Below are positions 24,608 through 32,474 of a stretch of DNA of 64,000 nt, in pieces. The DNA is from Firmicutes bacterium HGW-Firmicutes-9 (GTDB lineage: Bacteria > Bacillota > Clostridia > Christensenellales > CAG-138). Each line of letters starts with the position of its first letter. Positions within the stretch are counted from its first letter, which is position 1. The notes under the pieces are model-generated. The model was not told the origin of the DNA, searched no databases, and saw only the letters and a program-made list of their open reading frames with translations. The stretch is from assembly GCA_002841395.1 (NCBI GenBank), contig PGZM01000002.1, forward strand, positions 442,201 to 506,200, read 5' to 3'. The position numbers and the translations under genes were made by a program.

Positions 24608-25831
24608 TCAGCCATTGTCTGTTCGCTCTACCGTTTCAATCGTCGCGCCTGCAATGCCGTCCCGCATGCGGATGTTGACCGCGTCGCCTTTTTGCATTGC
24701 CGCGACTTCACCGATGGCGTGTCCGCTTGTGTCGGTCAAAATCGCGTAGCCGCGCTGCAGTACAGCCGAAGGATCAAGCGCCGCAAGCTGCGCCTGTACG
24801 CGTGAAAGTTCATGCCGTGCACGCACGATCTGCTCTTTTGCTCCGCGATGGGCGCGTTCCCGTACGCCGTCTAGCGTTTGCCGCTCGCTCATGAGTCTGT
24901 TTTCCAGTAGACGAAACGCTTTTGCAGAAGCAAAGAGCTTTACGTTTGCGCGCATACGCTCCAGTTTTGCGTTCAATGCGCGCCGCATACGCTCGCTTTG
25001 CAAGTGAACGCCCTCATACACCGCGTCCATCTCAGGCACGCATAGCTCCGCCGCTGCGGAAGGCGTTGGCGCGCGAAGATCCGCGACGAAATCCGCAATC
25101 GTAAAGTCCGTCTCATGACCGACCGCACTCACAACGGGGATCTCGCTTTTATAGATAGCCTCCGCAACAACCGGCTCATTGAACGCCCAAAGGTCTTCCA
25201 TACTGCCGCCGCCGCGTCCGACGATCAGCACATCTGCGGCGTTCTTGCGGTTGAGTTCTTTGATCGCTTTTGCGATCTCTTCTGCTGCGCCCGCCCCCTG
25301 TACGCGAACACTCGCGATAACGACGGGCATGCGCGGAAATCTTCTTTGAATGATGTTGAGGATATCCTGTACAGCAGCGCCCGTTCCGCTGGTCACCACG
25401 CCGACACGACGCGGCAAAAACGGAATCTGCTTTTTGTGCGCTTCGTCAAACCATCCACGCTCCTCGAGCTCTTTTTTGAGCGCAAGAAACTTGAGATACA
25501 GCTCGCCTTCGCCGCTCTTTTTAAGGTAGTTGGCATATAGCTGAAACGAACCGTCTTTTTCGTAGAGCGACGCCCTGCCGTAAAGCAGCACCTGCATGCC
25601 GTCCTGCGGCTGGAAGTTGAGGCGCATGGCTTGCTGACGGAACATCACGCAGCGAACCAGCGCGTTTTCGTCCTTGAGCGAAAAATACAAGTGACCCGAC
25701 GAGTGCCGCTTGAAGCCGCTGATCTCGCCGCTGACTCGAAGGTCGCACAAATTCGGGTCGTTGGAGAGCACCAGAGAGACATACTCATTGAGTTCACTGA
25801 CGCGAAACACCGGCGTTAACGCCTGCTCCAT
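24608..25831 (-). CDS. xseA: Exodeoxyribonuclease VII large subunit
   Basis: 407 residues from the ATG at 25831 (GGGAGGTG just upstream). Single-strand-specific exonuclease subunit. N-terminal OB fold (VSGEISGFKRHSSGHLYFSLKD), catalytic domain with VGVVTSGTGAAVQDILN, ADVLIVGRGGGSMEDLWAFN and SAVGHETDFTIADFVADLRAPTPSAAAEL, then a long coiled-coil with the C-terminal DPSAVLQRGYAIL segment. All normal. Confidence 0.95.
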   Translation of the reverse strand: MEQALTPVFRVSELNEYVSLVLSNDPNLCDLRVSGEISGFKRHSSGHLYFSLKDENALVRCVMFRQQAMRLNFQPQDGMQVLLYGRASLYEKDGSFQLYANYLKKSGEGELYLKFLALKKELEERGWFDEAHKKQIPFLPRRVGVVTSGTGAAVQDILNIIQRRFPRMPVVIASVRVQGAGAAEEIAKAIKELNRKNAADVLIVGRGGGSMEDLWAFNEPVVAEAIYKSEIPVVSAVGHETDFTIADFVADLRAPTPSAAAELCVPEMDAVYEGVHLQSERMRRALNAKLERMRANVKLFASAKAFRLLENRLMSERQTLDGVRERAHRGAKEQIVRARHELSRVQAQLAALDPSAVLQRGYAILTDTSGHAIGEVAAMQKGDAVNIRMRDGIAGATIETVERTDNG

Positions 25832-25864
25832 GCTCTTCACCTCCCGTAACACACGCCGTTTGAT

Positions 25865-26818
25865 TCAGCGCGATTGATGGTTATATAAATCCCGCGCAAG
25901 AAGCGCAGCTCCGACGGCATTGTCCGACGAAAGCCCTTTTTGCGCGTAAAGCAATTCACGGTTCAATCTCTTTTGCAGCAGTTCCCGTAAGAGCAGGCTG
26001 CCGGACACGCCGCCGGACAACAATGCGGTCTTCACGCCGGTCTCTGCAAACGCGTTGGTCAAGAGCTTTGCAAACGTGCGCGCCATACAATCGTAAACGG
26101 CGTACGCGACCGCTTCCCGTTCCGCTCCTCCTTCGATCATTCGCTGGCATTGCGTCTCCTGACCGGAAAACGAACAGTTCAGTCCGCGAACGCTAGCGGG
26201 TAGCTTGATTGAACGATCCTGCGCGCTATTTGCGAGTTCTTCGAGCTTGATCCCGCTCGGAAACGGCAGTCCTAGTCGCACGCCGACGCGGTCGACAAAC
26301 TGTCCCGCGTGGAGGTCGTCGCATCCGCCGATGCGCGTGATATCTCCGAGTAAACCGTTCTCCTGCCGAACGAGCAACAGGTCGGTCGTGCCGCCGGAAA
26401 GATGCATCGCAAGGAATGTTTCTTCACCAAAGAGTTCTTCCTGCCCAAGTATGGCAGCGCGCACATGTCCTGACTGATGCGTGGTTTCAAATACCGGCAC
26501 ACCCAGCGAGGAAGCAACCGAAACCGCGGCAAGCTTGCCTGCGAGAAACACCGGCATATAGGATTCATCTGCCGCTGTTGGCTTGCAGCTGACGGCGACG
26601 GCCTGAATCGCGCCCCGATCAACGGATGACAGCATCGCCTCAATCAGCGGCGGCAGATTTCGCACGTGCTGAAATACAGCATCGCTCTGACGCAATCCCC
26701 GCTCGCCCAACGGCACAAAAAGCATCGTTCTCCGCTCGAAAACGATGCCTTCGTTAGAAACACAAGCTACAGACGTCGTGTAATTGCTGGTATCGACGCC
26801 GAGATACAGCCCGTTCAC
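25865..26818 (-). CDS. TsaD/Kae1-like (peptidase M22 family) paralogue
   Basis: 317 residues. ASKHA-fold protein of the Kae1/TsaD family: LGVDTSNYTTSVA phosphate loop at the N-terminus, candidate metal ligands in THQSGH (the His-x3-His of TsaD), SGGTTDLLL, and SSDNAVGAALLA with the third ligand Asp near the C-terminus. It is shorter than TsaD and lacks the typical DTSCDDT start, so it looks like the Clostridia-specific paralogue found next to xseA, not the tRNA t6A enzyme itself. True role unknown. Overlaps nusB by 4 bases (ATGA). Confidence 0.8.
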   Translation of the reverse strand: MNGLYLGVDTSNYTTSVACVSNEGIVFERRTMLFVPLGERGLRQSDAVFQHVRNLPPLIEAMLSSVDRGAIQAVAVSCKPTAADESYMPVFLAGKLAAVSVASSLGVPVFETTHQSGHVRAAILGQEELFGEETFLAMHLSGGTTDLLLVRQENGLLGDITRIGGCDDLHAGQFVDRVGVRLGLPFPSGIKLEELANSAQDRSIKLPASVRGLNCSFSGQETQCQRMIEGGAEREAVAYAVYDCMARTFAKLLTNAFAETGVKTALLSGGVSGSLLLRELLQKRLNRELLYAQKGLSSDNAVGAALLARDLYNHQSR

Positions 26819-27231
26819 GGGAGTACGAGCTCCTTTGCGACGCTGCCGAGAATGCCGTTGACGAACGCGTAAGAGCGCTCTCCGCCGTAGCGCTTGGCGA
26901 GCTCTACCGCTTCGTTGATCGCGGCTCCGGTCGGTACGTCTTCCTTCCGGTAGAGCATTTCATAGATCGCAACGCGGAGAATGCTCAAATCCACCCGCGC
27001 GATGCGGTCAATCATCCAATCCTTGGAATAGCGGCTGACGAATTCGTCGATCTCCTCCGTATGCTCTTTTACGCCTTCCAGCATCTGGTTGACGTAGAGA
27101 AGGTCCTCCTCGTCCAGCGGCGTACCGAGCAGCTCGGCCTTCTCGCAGACGTGTTCGGGAGTATCTTCTCCGCCCAAGAGGTTGGAAAAGTGTATCATCA
27201 TTGCGACTTCGCGCGCGGTTGTTCTGCTCAT
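26815..27231 (-). CDS. nusB: Transcription antitermination factor NusB
   Basis: 138 residues. RNA-binding all-helical factor that joins NusE/S10 on boxA in rRNA operons. Starts SRTTAREVAMMIHFSNLL; C-terminal half has IDRIARVDLSILRVAIYEML and GAAINEAVELAKRYGGERSYAFVNGIL, the most conserved family stretches. Downstream of the DUF2273-amaP-asp23 group and overlapping the TsaD-like gene by 4 bases. Confidence 0.95.
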   Translation of the reverse strand: MSRTTAREVAMMIHFSNLLGGEDTPEHVCEKAELLGTPLDEEDLLYVNQMLEGVKEHTEEIDEFVSRYSKDWMIDRIARVDLSILRVAIYEMLYRKEDVPTGAAINEAVELAKRYGGERSYAFVNGILGSVAKELVLP

Positions 27232-27306
27232 GGTCGATCGAATTCCAGTCCTAATAAATTTTCAAAGTATTTGAATGTTGATTCCGTGAAAGCGATTGCT
27301 TTCTTC

Positions 27307-27525
27307 TCACTTCTTGCCAAAGAGTTTGTTGAAGAACTCTCGGATTCCCTCCGGGCCGCTCTGATCCAGCAAATAGCCGATCAGGAAGCAGACGGCGAGG
27401 ATGACGAAGAGAAGGATCGTGCGCCAGAAGCCGATGGTGAAGAATAAAATCGACAGCACCAGCCCGATGAGCACAAGGATCACGGTAAACTTATGTTGTT
27501 TGACAAACTCAAGAAACGTGTTCAT
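27307..27525 (-). CDS. DUF2273 small membrane protein
   Basis: 72 residues from ATG 27525 (GAGGAAC upstream). Two membrane helices (about 11-30 and 33-52) followed by a short tail ending IREFFNKLFGKK. Matches DUF2273 proteins, which occur with Asp23 and AmaP in Firmicutes and are thought to help hold Asp23 at the membrane. 10 bases after amaP, clearly same operon. Confidence 0.8.
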   Translation of the reverse strand: MNTFLEFVKQHKFTVILVLIGLVLSILFFTIGFWRTILLFVILAVCFLIGYLLDQSGPEGIREFFNKLFGKK

Positions 27526-27535
27526 CGCTCGTTCC

Positions 27536-28108
27536 TCACTCGGTGCGGGAGACCGCGGTTGTCGCAGCAACGGGTGCCGCGCTTTCCACGAGCACACCGA
27601 TCTCGTTGACATGGATACCGGTCAGCGACTCAACGTTCTCCTTGAGGGAACGTTGTAGCTCGCTGGAGAGCGTGACCACGTCCGTATCCGGCAGCACGCA
27701 AAGGCGAATGCCGATGGTAACGCCGGTCTCCGTCGACTGCAATGTCGTGTGGACATCTTTCACGCGGGACACCGCGCGGCAATGCTTCTGCACCATGCTG
27801 TCGATGGCTTCCAGCGAGATATATGTGCCGCCAAACTCGGTCTGCTTCATCAACGCGGAAGCGGGACGGGCATCTGCCTTTTTCCCTCTGCCTGCAAAGA
27901 GCAGCTTGATGCTGATCAAAAGCAGAAGAAGTCCGCTGCCGGCTAAAATCCACGCGTTCTCACGGAACATGTAGAACAGTGAGACGAAGTTTGTTGCCAC
28001 TTCTTCCTGAATGAGGTTCGCGGCCATGCCAAACAACACAAAAGACACGAGAATCGCTGCAATCAGCAGGATTCCAAGCAAGAAACGGTCGAAAAACTTG
28101 AGTTTCAT
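27536..28108 (-). CDS. amaP: Alkaline shock response membrane anchor protein AmaP
   Basis: 190 residues. Two N-terminal membrane helices (about 7-30 and 51-72) and an Asp23-like cytoplasmic C-terminal part (GGTYISLEAIDSMVQKHCRAVSRVKDVHT). In Staphylococcus AmaP anchors Asp23 to the membrane. Position between asp23 and DUF2273 supports this. The tail is Ala/Val-rich and unconserved. Confidence 0.85.
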   Translation of the reverse strand: MKLKFFDRFLLGILLIAAILVSFVLFGMAANLIQEEVATNFVSLFYMFRENAWILAGSGLLLLLISIKLLFAGRGKKADARPASALMKQTEFGGTYISLEAIDSMVQKHCRAVSRVKDVHTTLQSTETGVTIGIRLCVLPDTDVVTLSSELQRSLKENVESLTGIHVNEIGVLVESAAPVAATTAVSRTE

Positions 28109-28188
28109 AGTTTGAAAAACCCCTTTTCGTCAGCCGCGCGGTTCTCCGGCGGCGAAATCGCTCAGTTTGTTTCCAAGTTTTCCGTAAA

Positions 28189-28212
28189 ACGGGCGGAAAC
28201 CAATCCGCCCGT
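28189..28212 (-). terminator. Hairpin between asp23 and amaP
   Basis: Stem ACGGGCGG/CCGCCCGT with an 8-base loop, followed by TTTTAC on the minus strand. Could be a partial terminator that gives more asp23 than downstream transcript. Confidence 0.5.
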
Positions 28213-28233
28213 CAACGGGTTCTGTTCGAATTA

Positions 28234-28737
28234 TTATTTCACGCGCGGCGGTTCAGGCTCCACGATTTCCGCGGTGACCGGTTGCGCTTCTTTTTCCTTC
28301 GGCTTTTCTTTTTCCTTCTTCGGCGCGCGGGAGTTTCCCTCGCCCGCCTCAAAGACGACGCTCTGCACAAACACATTGACCTCGACGACTCTCAGTCCGG
28401 TCATGGTTTCGACGGAGCTCTTCACTGCCGCCTGGATCTTTTCGCAGACTTCTTTGATTTTATACCCGAATTTGATGCTAACGGAAACGTCAATTGCCGC
28501 TTCCTCTTGTCCGACTTCGACTTTGATTCCTTTGGTCATGTTCTTCTTGCCGAGCATCTCGGAAATACCTTCGACCATACCGCCGGTCAAGGTAGCAACG
28601 CCGTCTACATCAGCGACCGCAAGGGATGCGATGGTTGCGACGACTTCGTCCGCAAATACGATACGGCCGCCTTCAGCTTCCACCTTTGCAACATCGGCTT
28701 TGGAAACTTCGGCACTGGCCTTTTTCTCTTCAGACAT
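28234..28737 (-). CDS. Asp23/Gls24-family envelope stress response protein
   Basis: 167 residues from ATG 28737 (GGAGGTG upstream). The Asp23 fold covers about residues 22-130: VVATIASLAVADVDGVATLTGG, KGIKVEVGQEEAAIDVSVSI and TGLRVVEVNVFVQ. A charged tail of Lys/Glu repeats follows. Abundant cell-envelope stress protein family; corresponds to YqhY, the gene upstream of nusB in B. subtilis. First gene of the cluster, with a good promoter. Confidence 0.9.
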   Translation of the reverse strand: MSEEKKASAEVSKADVAKVEAEGGRIVFADEVVATIASLAVADVDGVATLTGGMVEGISEMLGKKNMTKGIKVEVGQEEAAIDVSVSIKFGYKIKEVCEKIQAAVKSSVETMTGLRVVEVNVFVQSVVFEAGEGNSRAPKKEKEKPKEKEAQPVTAEIVEPEPPRVK

Positions 28738-28765
28738 ATGCACACCTCCATTCTTGTTACCAAAA

Positions 28766-28794
28766 ATTATATCGCATGCAGTAGGTTATGTAAA
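28766..28794 (-). promoter_or_regulatory. Promoter of the asp23-amaP-nusB cluster
   Basis: On the minus strand TTTACA (28789-28794), 17-base spacer, TATAAT (28766-28771); about 25 bases upstream of the asp23 start. Confidence 0.65.
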
Positions 28795-28821
28795 CATGCA
28801 ATGCGTGCACCATGTTACCCG

Positions 28822-28837
28822 CGCGTGAACGCTTTGC
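28822..28837 (+). repeat. 16-base direct repeat, copy 1
   Basis: CGCGTGAACGCTTTGC; identical copy at 28912-28927, exactly 90 bases away. Contains a GCGT-N2-ACGC-like inverted core. Confidence 0.6.
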
Positions 28838-28911
28838 GGCTTATTGATGGCAAATGCGTTCTTATGCTGATATTTACCGATTACCCATATAAAAGGCAAT
28901 ATAAATCATTA

Positions 28912-28927
28912 CGCGTGAACGCTTTGC
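28912..28927 (+). repeat. 16-base direct repeat, copy 2
   Basis: Exact repeat of 28822-28837. Both copies lie upstream of the GntR regulator, outside any gene; role unknown. Confidence 0.6.
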
Positions 28928-29044
28928 AAGTATACGCAGAAATGTGTATAAAAGCAACCCTTTTCAGGGTAAAACTGTGTTTTGCTTTATATCAAATCTG
29001 CGTTTTCAGCATGTCACAAAAATGTTCAATTGTTCGATTGTATA

Positions 29045-29056
29045 TTTGTATACAAA
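29045..29056. promoter_or_regulatory. GntR/FCD operator-like palindrome
   Basis: TTTGTATACAAA, a perfect 12-base palindrome. FCD-type GntR proteins commonly bind TTGTATACAA-like sites, and this lies 108 bases upstream of such a gene, suggesting autoregulation. Confidence 0.55.
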
Positions 29057-29163
29057 CGCTTGTATTTTGAAACCAAAAACGATACACTGTGATCAGGAAT
29101 TGGGAGCGACAATTCCGCTTTTCCACCGTTATGCGGCGCTTCTTCGCCGCGAAAGAGAGAACC

Positions 29164-29817
29164 ATGAACGGATTTTATGAGAATAAAGACTACGGCTCGC
29201 TTTCCGAAAAAGTGTACCGCTTTTTAAGGGACGGCATAGCCGAAGGACGCTATCAAACAGGCGATTGCCTGATTGAAATGAAAATCGCGGAAGAACTCGG
29301 TGTCAGCCGTACGCCTGTTCGCGAAGCACTCAAGCAATTGGAGTTGGAAGATCTTGTTTCCTCGCATCCCAACCGCGGCGTCGTGGTCAAGAGCTTCACG
29401 AGTGAGGACTTGCAGGATGTTTCCACCATCCGGCATCTGCTGGAAGGGCAGGCCGCATTCTGGGCGGCGCAGCGCGTCACAGACGAGCAGTTGAAGGAAC
29501 TGCGAGAAGTCGTCGAGCTGATGGAATTTTATACCGCAAAGAACGACATCGTGCATCTGGTCGCGCTCGACACACGCTTTCACGAGCTGATTTACGAAGC
29601 AAGCGGTAGCCGAACCATCCGGCACATCCTGGCCTCGTTGCACCACAACATCCGTAAAGCGCGGCAAAGTTCGCTTACCCTGCCTGACCGCGCGCCGAAT
29701 TCGCTCGCCGAGCATCTGAGCATCTATCAGGCTATTGAGCGTAGAGATGCACAGACCGCAAAAGAACAAATGGAAGCACACGTCGCCGTTGCGGCGGGAA
29801 ACCGGATGAGCGATTAG
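29164..29817 (+). CDS. GntR-family transcriptional regulator, FCD type
   Basis: 217 residues from ATG 29164 (AAAGAGAG upstream; the longer frame from 29089 has no ribosome site). N-terminal winged helix (MKIAEELGVSRTPVREALKQLELEDLV, the classic GntR signature) and C-terminal all-helical FCD domain with metal-binding-type residues: D in LDTRFHELIYEASG, H in the same motif, and LAEHLSIYQAI. Such regulators sense organic acids or sugars. The following gene is a DNA methyltransferase, not a metabolic enzyme, so its target is unclear. Confidence 0.9.
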   Translation: MNGFYENKDYGSLSEKVYRFLRDGIAEGRYQTGDCLIEMKIAEELGVSRTPVREALKQLELEDLVSSHPNRGVVVKSFTSEDLQDVSTIRHLLEGQAAFWAAQRVTDEQLKELREVVELMEFYTAKNDIVHLVALDTRFHELIYEASGSRTIRHILASLHHNIRKARQSSLTLPDRAPNSLAEHLSIYQAIERRDAQTAKEQMEAHVAVAAGNRMSD

Positions 29818-29880
29818 CCATATCCGGGTCCCGCTTTTTTCTTGCTCGAACAACACCAACGATCAGCGGGAGGAATCAGC

Positions 29881-31077
29881 ATGCGTATTGACTGCACCAG
29901 TGAACGGCACGCGAACGGCGGCCCGGGCGAGTTCATTCTCGCTCGCGCGGAAGATGCGCTTGAAACACTGCTTTCTCAGTATCGCGAACAGGTGCAGCTG
30001 ATCTATCTCGATCCGCCGTTTGGCACGGGAGATGTCTTCCACAGCAAACTCAAAACCGGGCGCGGCAAGCTCACGCTGCCCACATACACCGACAATATGG
30101 AAGAAGGCGCGTACCTGAGTTGGATGCGCGGCATTCTGACCGGCGCGCGCGACCTGCTCTCTCCTTCCGGCTCGCTGTATCTTCACATCGATTACCGCAT
30201 GAGCGCAAAGTTACGGCTCATGCTGGACGAGTTGTTCGGTGAATCAAACTTCATGAACGAGATCGTCTGGTGCTATAAGTCCGGCGGCAGAGCGACGCGA
30301 TATTATCCGCGCAAGCACGATACCATCCTGTTTTATCGAAAGAGCGCAAAGGTGTTTTTCGACATCAGCGCGGTTGGCCGTCCCCGCGGGCCGGAAAAGC
30401 GCAACCATATGAAGCGGTTCATCGACGAAGAGGGCCGAATTTGCTTCACCATTCGCTCCGCAGGCAAAATCTACACCTATTATGAAGACACGCCGGTTTA
30501 CCCAAGCGACGTCTGGGACGATATCGAGCATTTGCAGCAAAAGGATACCGAGCGGTTGGGGTACGCCACGCAAAAGCCCGAAGCGCTATTAAACCGCGTG
30601 ATCCTTGCTTCCAGCAAGCCGGGTGACATCGTCTGCGATCTGTTCTCCGGCAGCGGAACGACGGCGGCAGCCGCGATGAAGCTCGGAAGAAGATTTCTCG
30701 CGGTGGATGCTTCGCCGCTTGCGCTCTATACGCTTCGTGCGCGCCTCTTGAAGGCCGCAAGCACGCATTCTCTGCTGGAAGGCGAAAACGAGCTGGTGCT
30801 GCGCTACCACGCGGACAACACACCCGCAAAAATTTCTGCAAAGATCACGACACCACGTAGTCGAAGAATGCTTCTGCTCGAATCCGCTTCCTTCTCGCCT
30901 GCCTACCCACTCGTTTACGCAGCCGTAGGCACCGCGAAAGACGGCGTGTTTTCTCCGGCTGCGACCGACTGTCAGCCGAAGTTACCGTTGTCACTGCCAA
31001 TCGGGGATATCGAAGACCCTGTTTTACAGATCACCGACGCGCCGGGACATATGGCTTTTTTCAAGATTGATTCGTAG
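29881..31077 (+). CDS. Site-specific DNA methyltransferase (N6-adenine/N4-cytosine, beta class)
   Basis: 398 residues from ATG 29881 (GGGAGG 7 bases upstream). Motif IV LIYLDPPFGTGDVF comes first (near residue 43), then the central target-recognition region, then YATQKPEALLNRVILASS and the SAM motif DLFSGSGTTAAAAMKLGRRF. This order is the beta class. After the SAM domain there is an extra tail of about 120 residues with no recognised motif. No restriction gene is next to it, so it is probably an orphan epigenetic methylase. The gene ends at a strong terminator. Confidence 0.88.
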   Translation: MRIDCTSERHANGGPGEFILARAEDALETLLSQYREQVQLIYLDPPFGTGDVFHSKLKTGRGKLTLPTYTDNMEEGAYLSWMRGILTGARDLLSPSGSLYLHIDYRMSAKLRLMLDELFGESNFMNEIVWCYKSGGRATRYYPRKHDTILFYRKSAKVFFDISAVGRPRGPEKRNHMKRFIDEEGRICFTIRSAGKIYTYYEDTPVYPSDVWDDIEHLQQKDTERLGYATQKPEALLNRVILASSKPGDIVCDLFSGSGTTAAAAMKLGRRFLAVDASPLALYTLRARLLKAASTHSLLEGENELVLRYHADNTPAKISAKITTPRSRRMLLLESASFSPAYPLVYAAVGTAKDGVFSPAATDCQPKLPLSLPIGDIEDPVLQITDAPGHMAFFKIDS

Positions 31078-31099
31078 CCGAAATGCATTACTTAACACT

Positions 31100-31120
31100 A
31101 CGCCCTTATGGGCGTTTTTT
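31100..31120 (+). terminator. Rho-independent terminator after the DNA methyltransferase
   Basis: ACGCCC-TTAT-GGGCGT followed by six T, 22 bases past the stop codon. Confidence 0.85.
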
Positions 31121-31240
31121 ATTTGCAACGCTCTTGTTTGTCAAATACATGCCGAGTACAGAAACCCAAATTCCATCGCCAAATTTCGCGAAATTCAATC
31201 GTGCTTCATGATAAGTTCACGTTTCGTAGTGTTCGCAATA

Positions 31241-31269
31241 TGGCAAAAACCAAGTATTTCTAGTATGAT
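31241..31269 (+). promoter_or_regulatory. Promoter candidate just before the LPG-synthase-like gene
   Basis: TGGCAA (31241-31246), 17-base spacer, TATGAT (31264-31269). The predicted start of transcription would fall at about the ATG at 31277, with no ribosome binding site between. Confidence 0.35.
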
Positions 31270-31276
31270 TTGATGG

Positions 31277-32410
31277 ATGAATGAACATAACAGTAAAACA
31301 ACTTTACCGGGCGATGTAAACGGTAACGAAAGCAGCCCGAGAAACAACAAACGTCTACGCATGATCAGTACGCTGATCATGCTTGTATTGATCGCAGTTA
31401 CACTCTACGTGATCTTCCGAGACACCTCGCTGGGCGAGTTCTGGACGGCAGTGCAGTCTTCCGACCCGCTGTGGTTAATCGGGGCGTTTGGCGCGGCGCT
31501 GTTCGCCTCGCTGATGTTCGGCGTGGCGCTGCATCTTGCGCTTCGCGTGCTCTACGGCAGACCGATCTCGCTGCTGCGCAATCTCGGATTTGGTTTCATC
31601 GGGCAATACTACACATCGGTCACGCCCGCGGGAATCGCGGGACAGCCGATGCAGCTGTATTACATGATCGCGTACGGTGTGGAGGTATCATACGCCTCGC
31701 TTTCGTTGTTGCTCGTCAACGCGGCGCATCAGGTTGTCGTGCTTTTGATTCCCACCGTGCTGTTCCCGTTCTGCTCGGGGCTGATTCTCGATAACCTTGG
31801 CGGGTTTCTGTGGCTGTTTATCCTTGGCTCGCTGATCAATATCGGCTTGATTCTGTTCCTGTTGTTTGCGATGTTCTCTAAGAATTTTGCGGGCAGGATG
31901 GTACACAAGGTGATCGCGCTCTTAACCAAGCTGCGCATCGTCAAGCATCCGGAGCGAATCGAAAAGCGCGTCAACGACCAGATCGCGCTTTATCAAAAAG
32001 GTGCAGAAGTGTTTCGCGCGCACAAGTGGCTGCTCATCGGAGAGTTGGTCTCCTACATACTGCTGCTCGGCTCACAGTTTGTGATTCCATATTTCGTTTA
32101 CCGCGCGTTCAACCTCTCTGCATTCGGAGTGATCGATTTTATTGCGCTGCAGTCTGTGCTGTATCTCGCGGTGTGCTTCCTCCCCATACCCGGTTCGGCC
32201 GGCGCAAGTGAAAGCGGGTTTGTGCAAATCTTCCGTGTGCTGTTCCAAAGCGCGCTGATCGTTCCTGCGATGCTGCTCTCCCGCGTTGCGAGTTTCTACT
32301 TCATCCTGATCATCAGCGGACTTGTATCGCTGGCGATGCAGTTGGTGCTCTCGTACCGGCAGAAGCATCGGATAGAAGACGCAAAACCCGAAGCAACTTT
32401 AAGCGAGTAA
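31277..32410 (+). CDS. Lysylphosphatidylglycerol synthase TM-region family (UPF0104) membrane protein
   Basis: 377 residues with about eight hydrophobic segments starting near residue 30. Family signature GFIGQYYTSVTPAGIAGQPMQLYYM (near residue 110) and SFLPIPG-like VCFLPIPGSAGASESGF (near residue 300). This is the flippase-like membrane half of MprF without the aminoacyl-transferase domain; exact substrate unknown. The N-terminal 30 residues are hydrophilic. There is no clear Shine-Dalgarno before the ATG. Convergent with dnaJ; they share a bidirectional terminator. Confidence 0.85.
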   Translation: MNEHNSKTTLPGDVNGNESSPRNNKRLRMISTLIMLVLIAVTLYVIFRDTSLGEFWTAVQSSDPLWLIGAFGAALFASLMFGVALHLALRVLYGRPISLLRNLGFGFIGQYYTSVTPAGIAGQPMQLYYMIAYGVEVSYASLSLLLVNAAHQVVVLLIPTVLFPFCSGLILDNLGGFLWLFILGSLINIGLILFLLFAMFSKNFAGRMVHKVIALLTKLRIVKHPERIEKRVNDQIALYQKGAEVFRAHKWLLIGELVSYILLLGSQFVIPYFVYRAFNLSAFGVIDFIALQSVLYLAVCFLPIPGSAGASESGFVQIFRVLFQSALIVPAMLLSRVASFYFILIISGLVSLAMQLVLSYRQKHRIEDAKPEATLSE

Positions 32411-32426
32411 GTACGTCTTGAAACAA

Positions 32427-32462
32427 AAACAGCCTCTCTGATATCGATCAGAGAGGCTGTTT
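32427..32462. terminator. Bidirectional terminator between the LPG-synthase-like gene and dnaJ
   Basis: Perfect 16-base stem AAACAGCCTCTCTGAT / ATCAGAGAGGCTGTTT with a 4-base loop and A/T flanks on both sides. Stops both converging transcripts. Confidence 0.9.
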
Positions 32463-32474
32463 GTTTGTGTTGCC

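Larger units (their letters stand above)
28738..29163. other. Intergenic region between divergent asp23 and gntR genes
   Basis: 426 bases without a gene. It holds the asp23 promoter on the left, two copies of a 16-base direct repeat in the middle, and an operator-like palindrome near the gntR gene. AT-richer than its surroundings. Confidence 0.6.
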
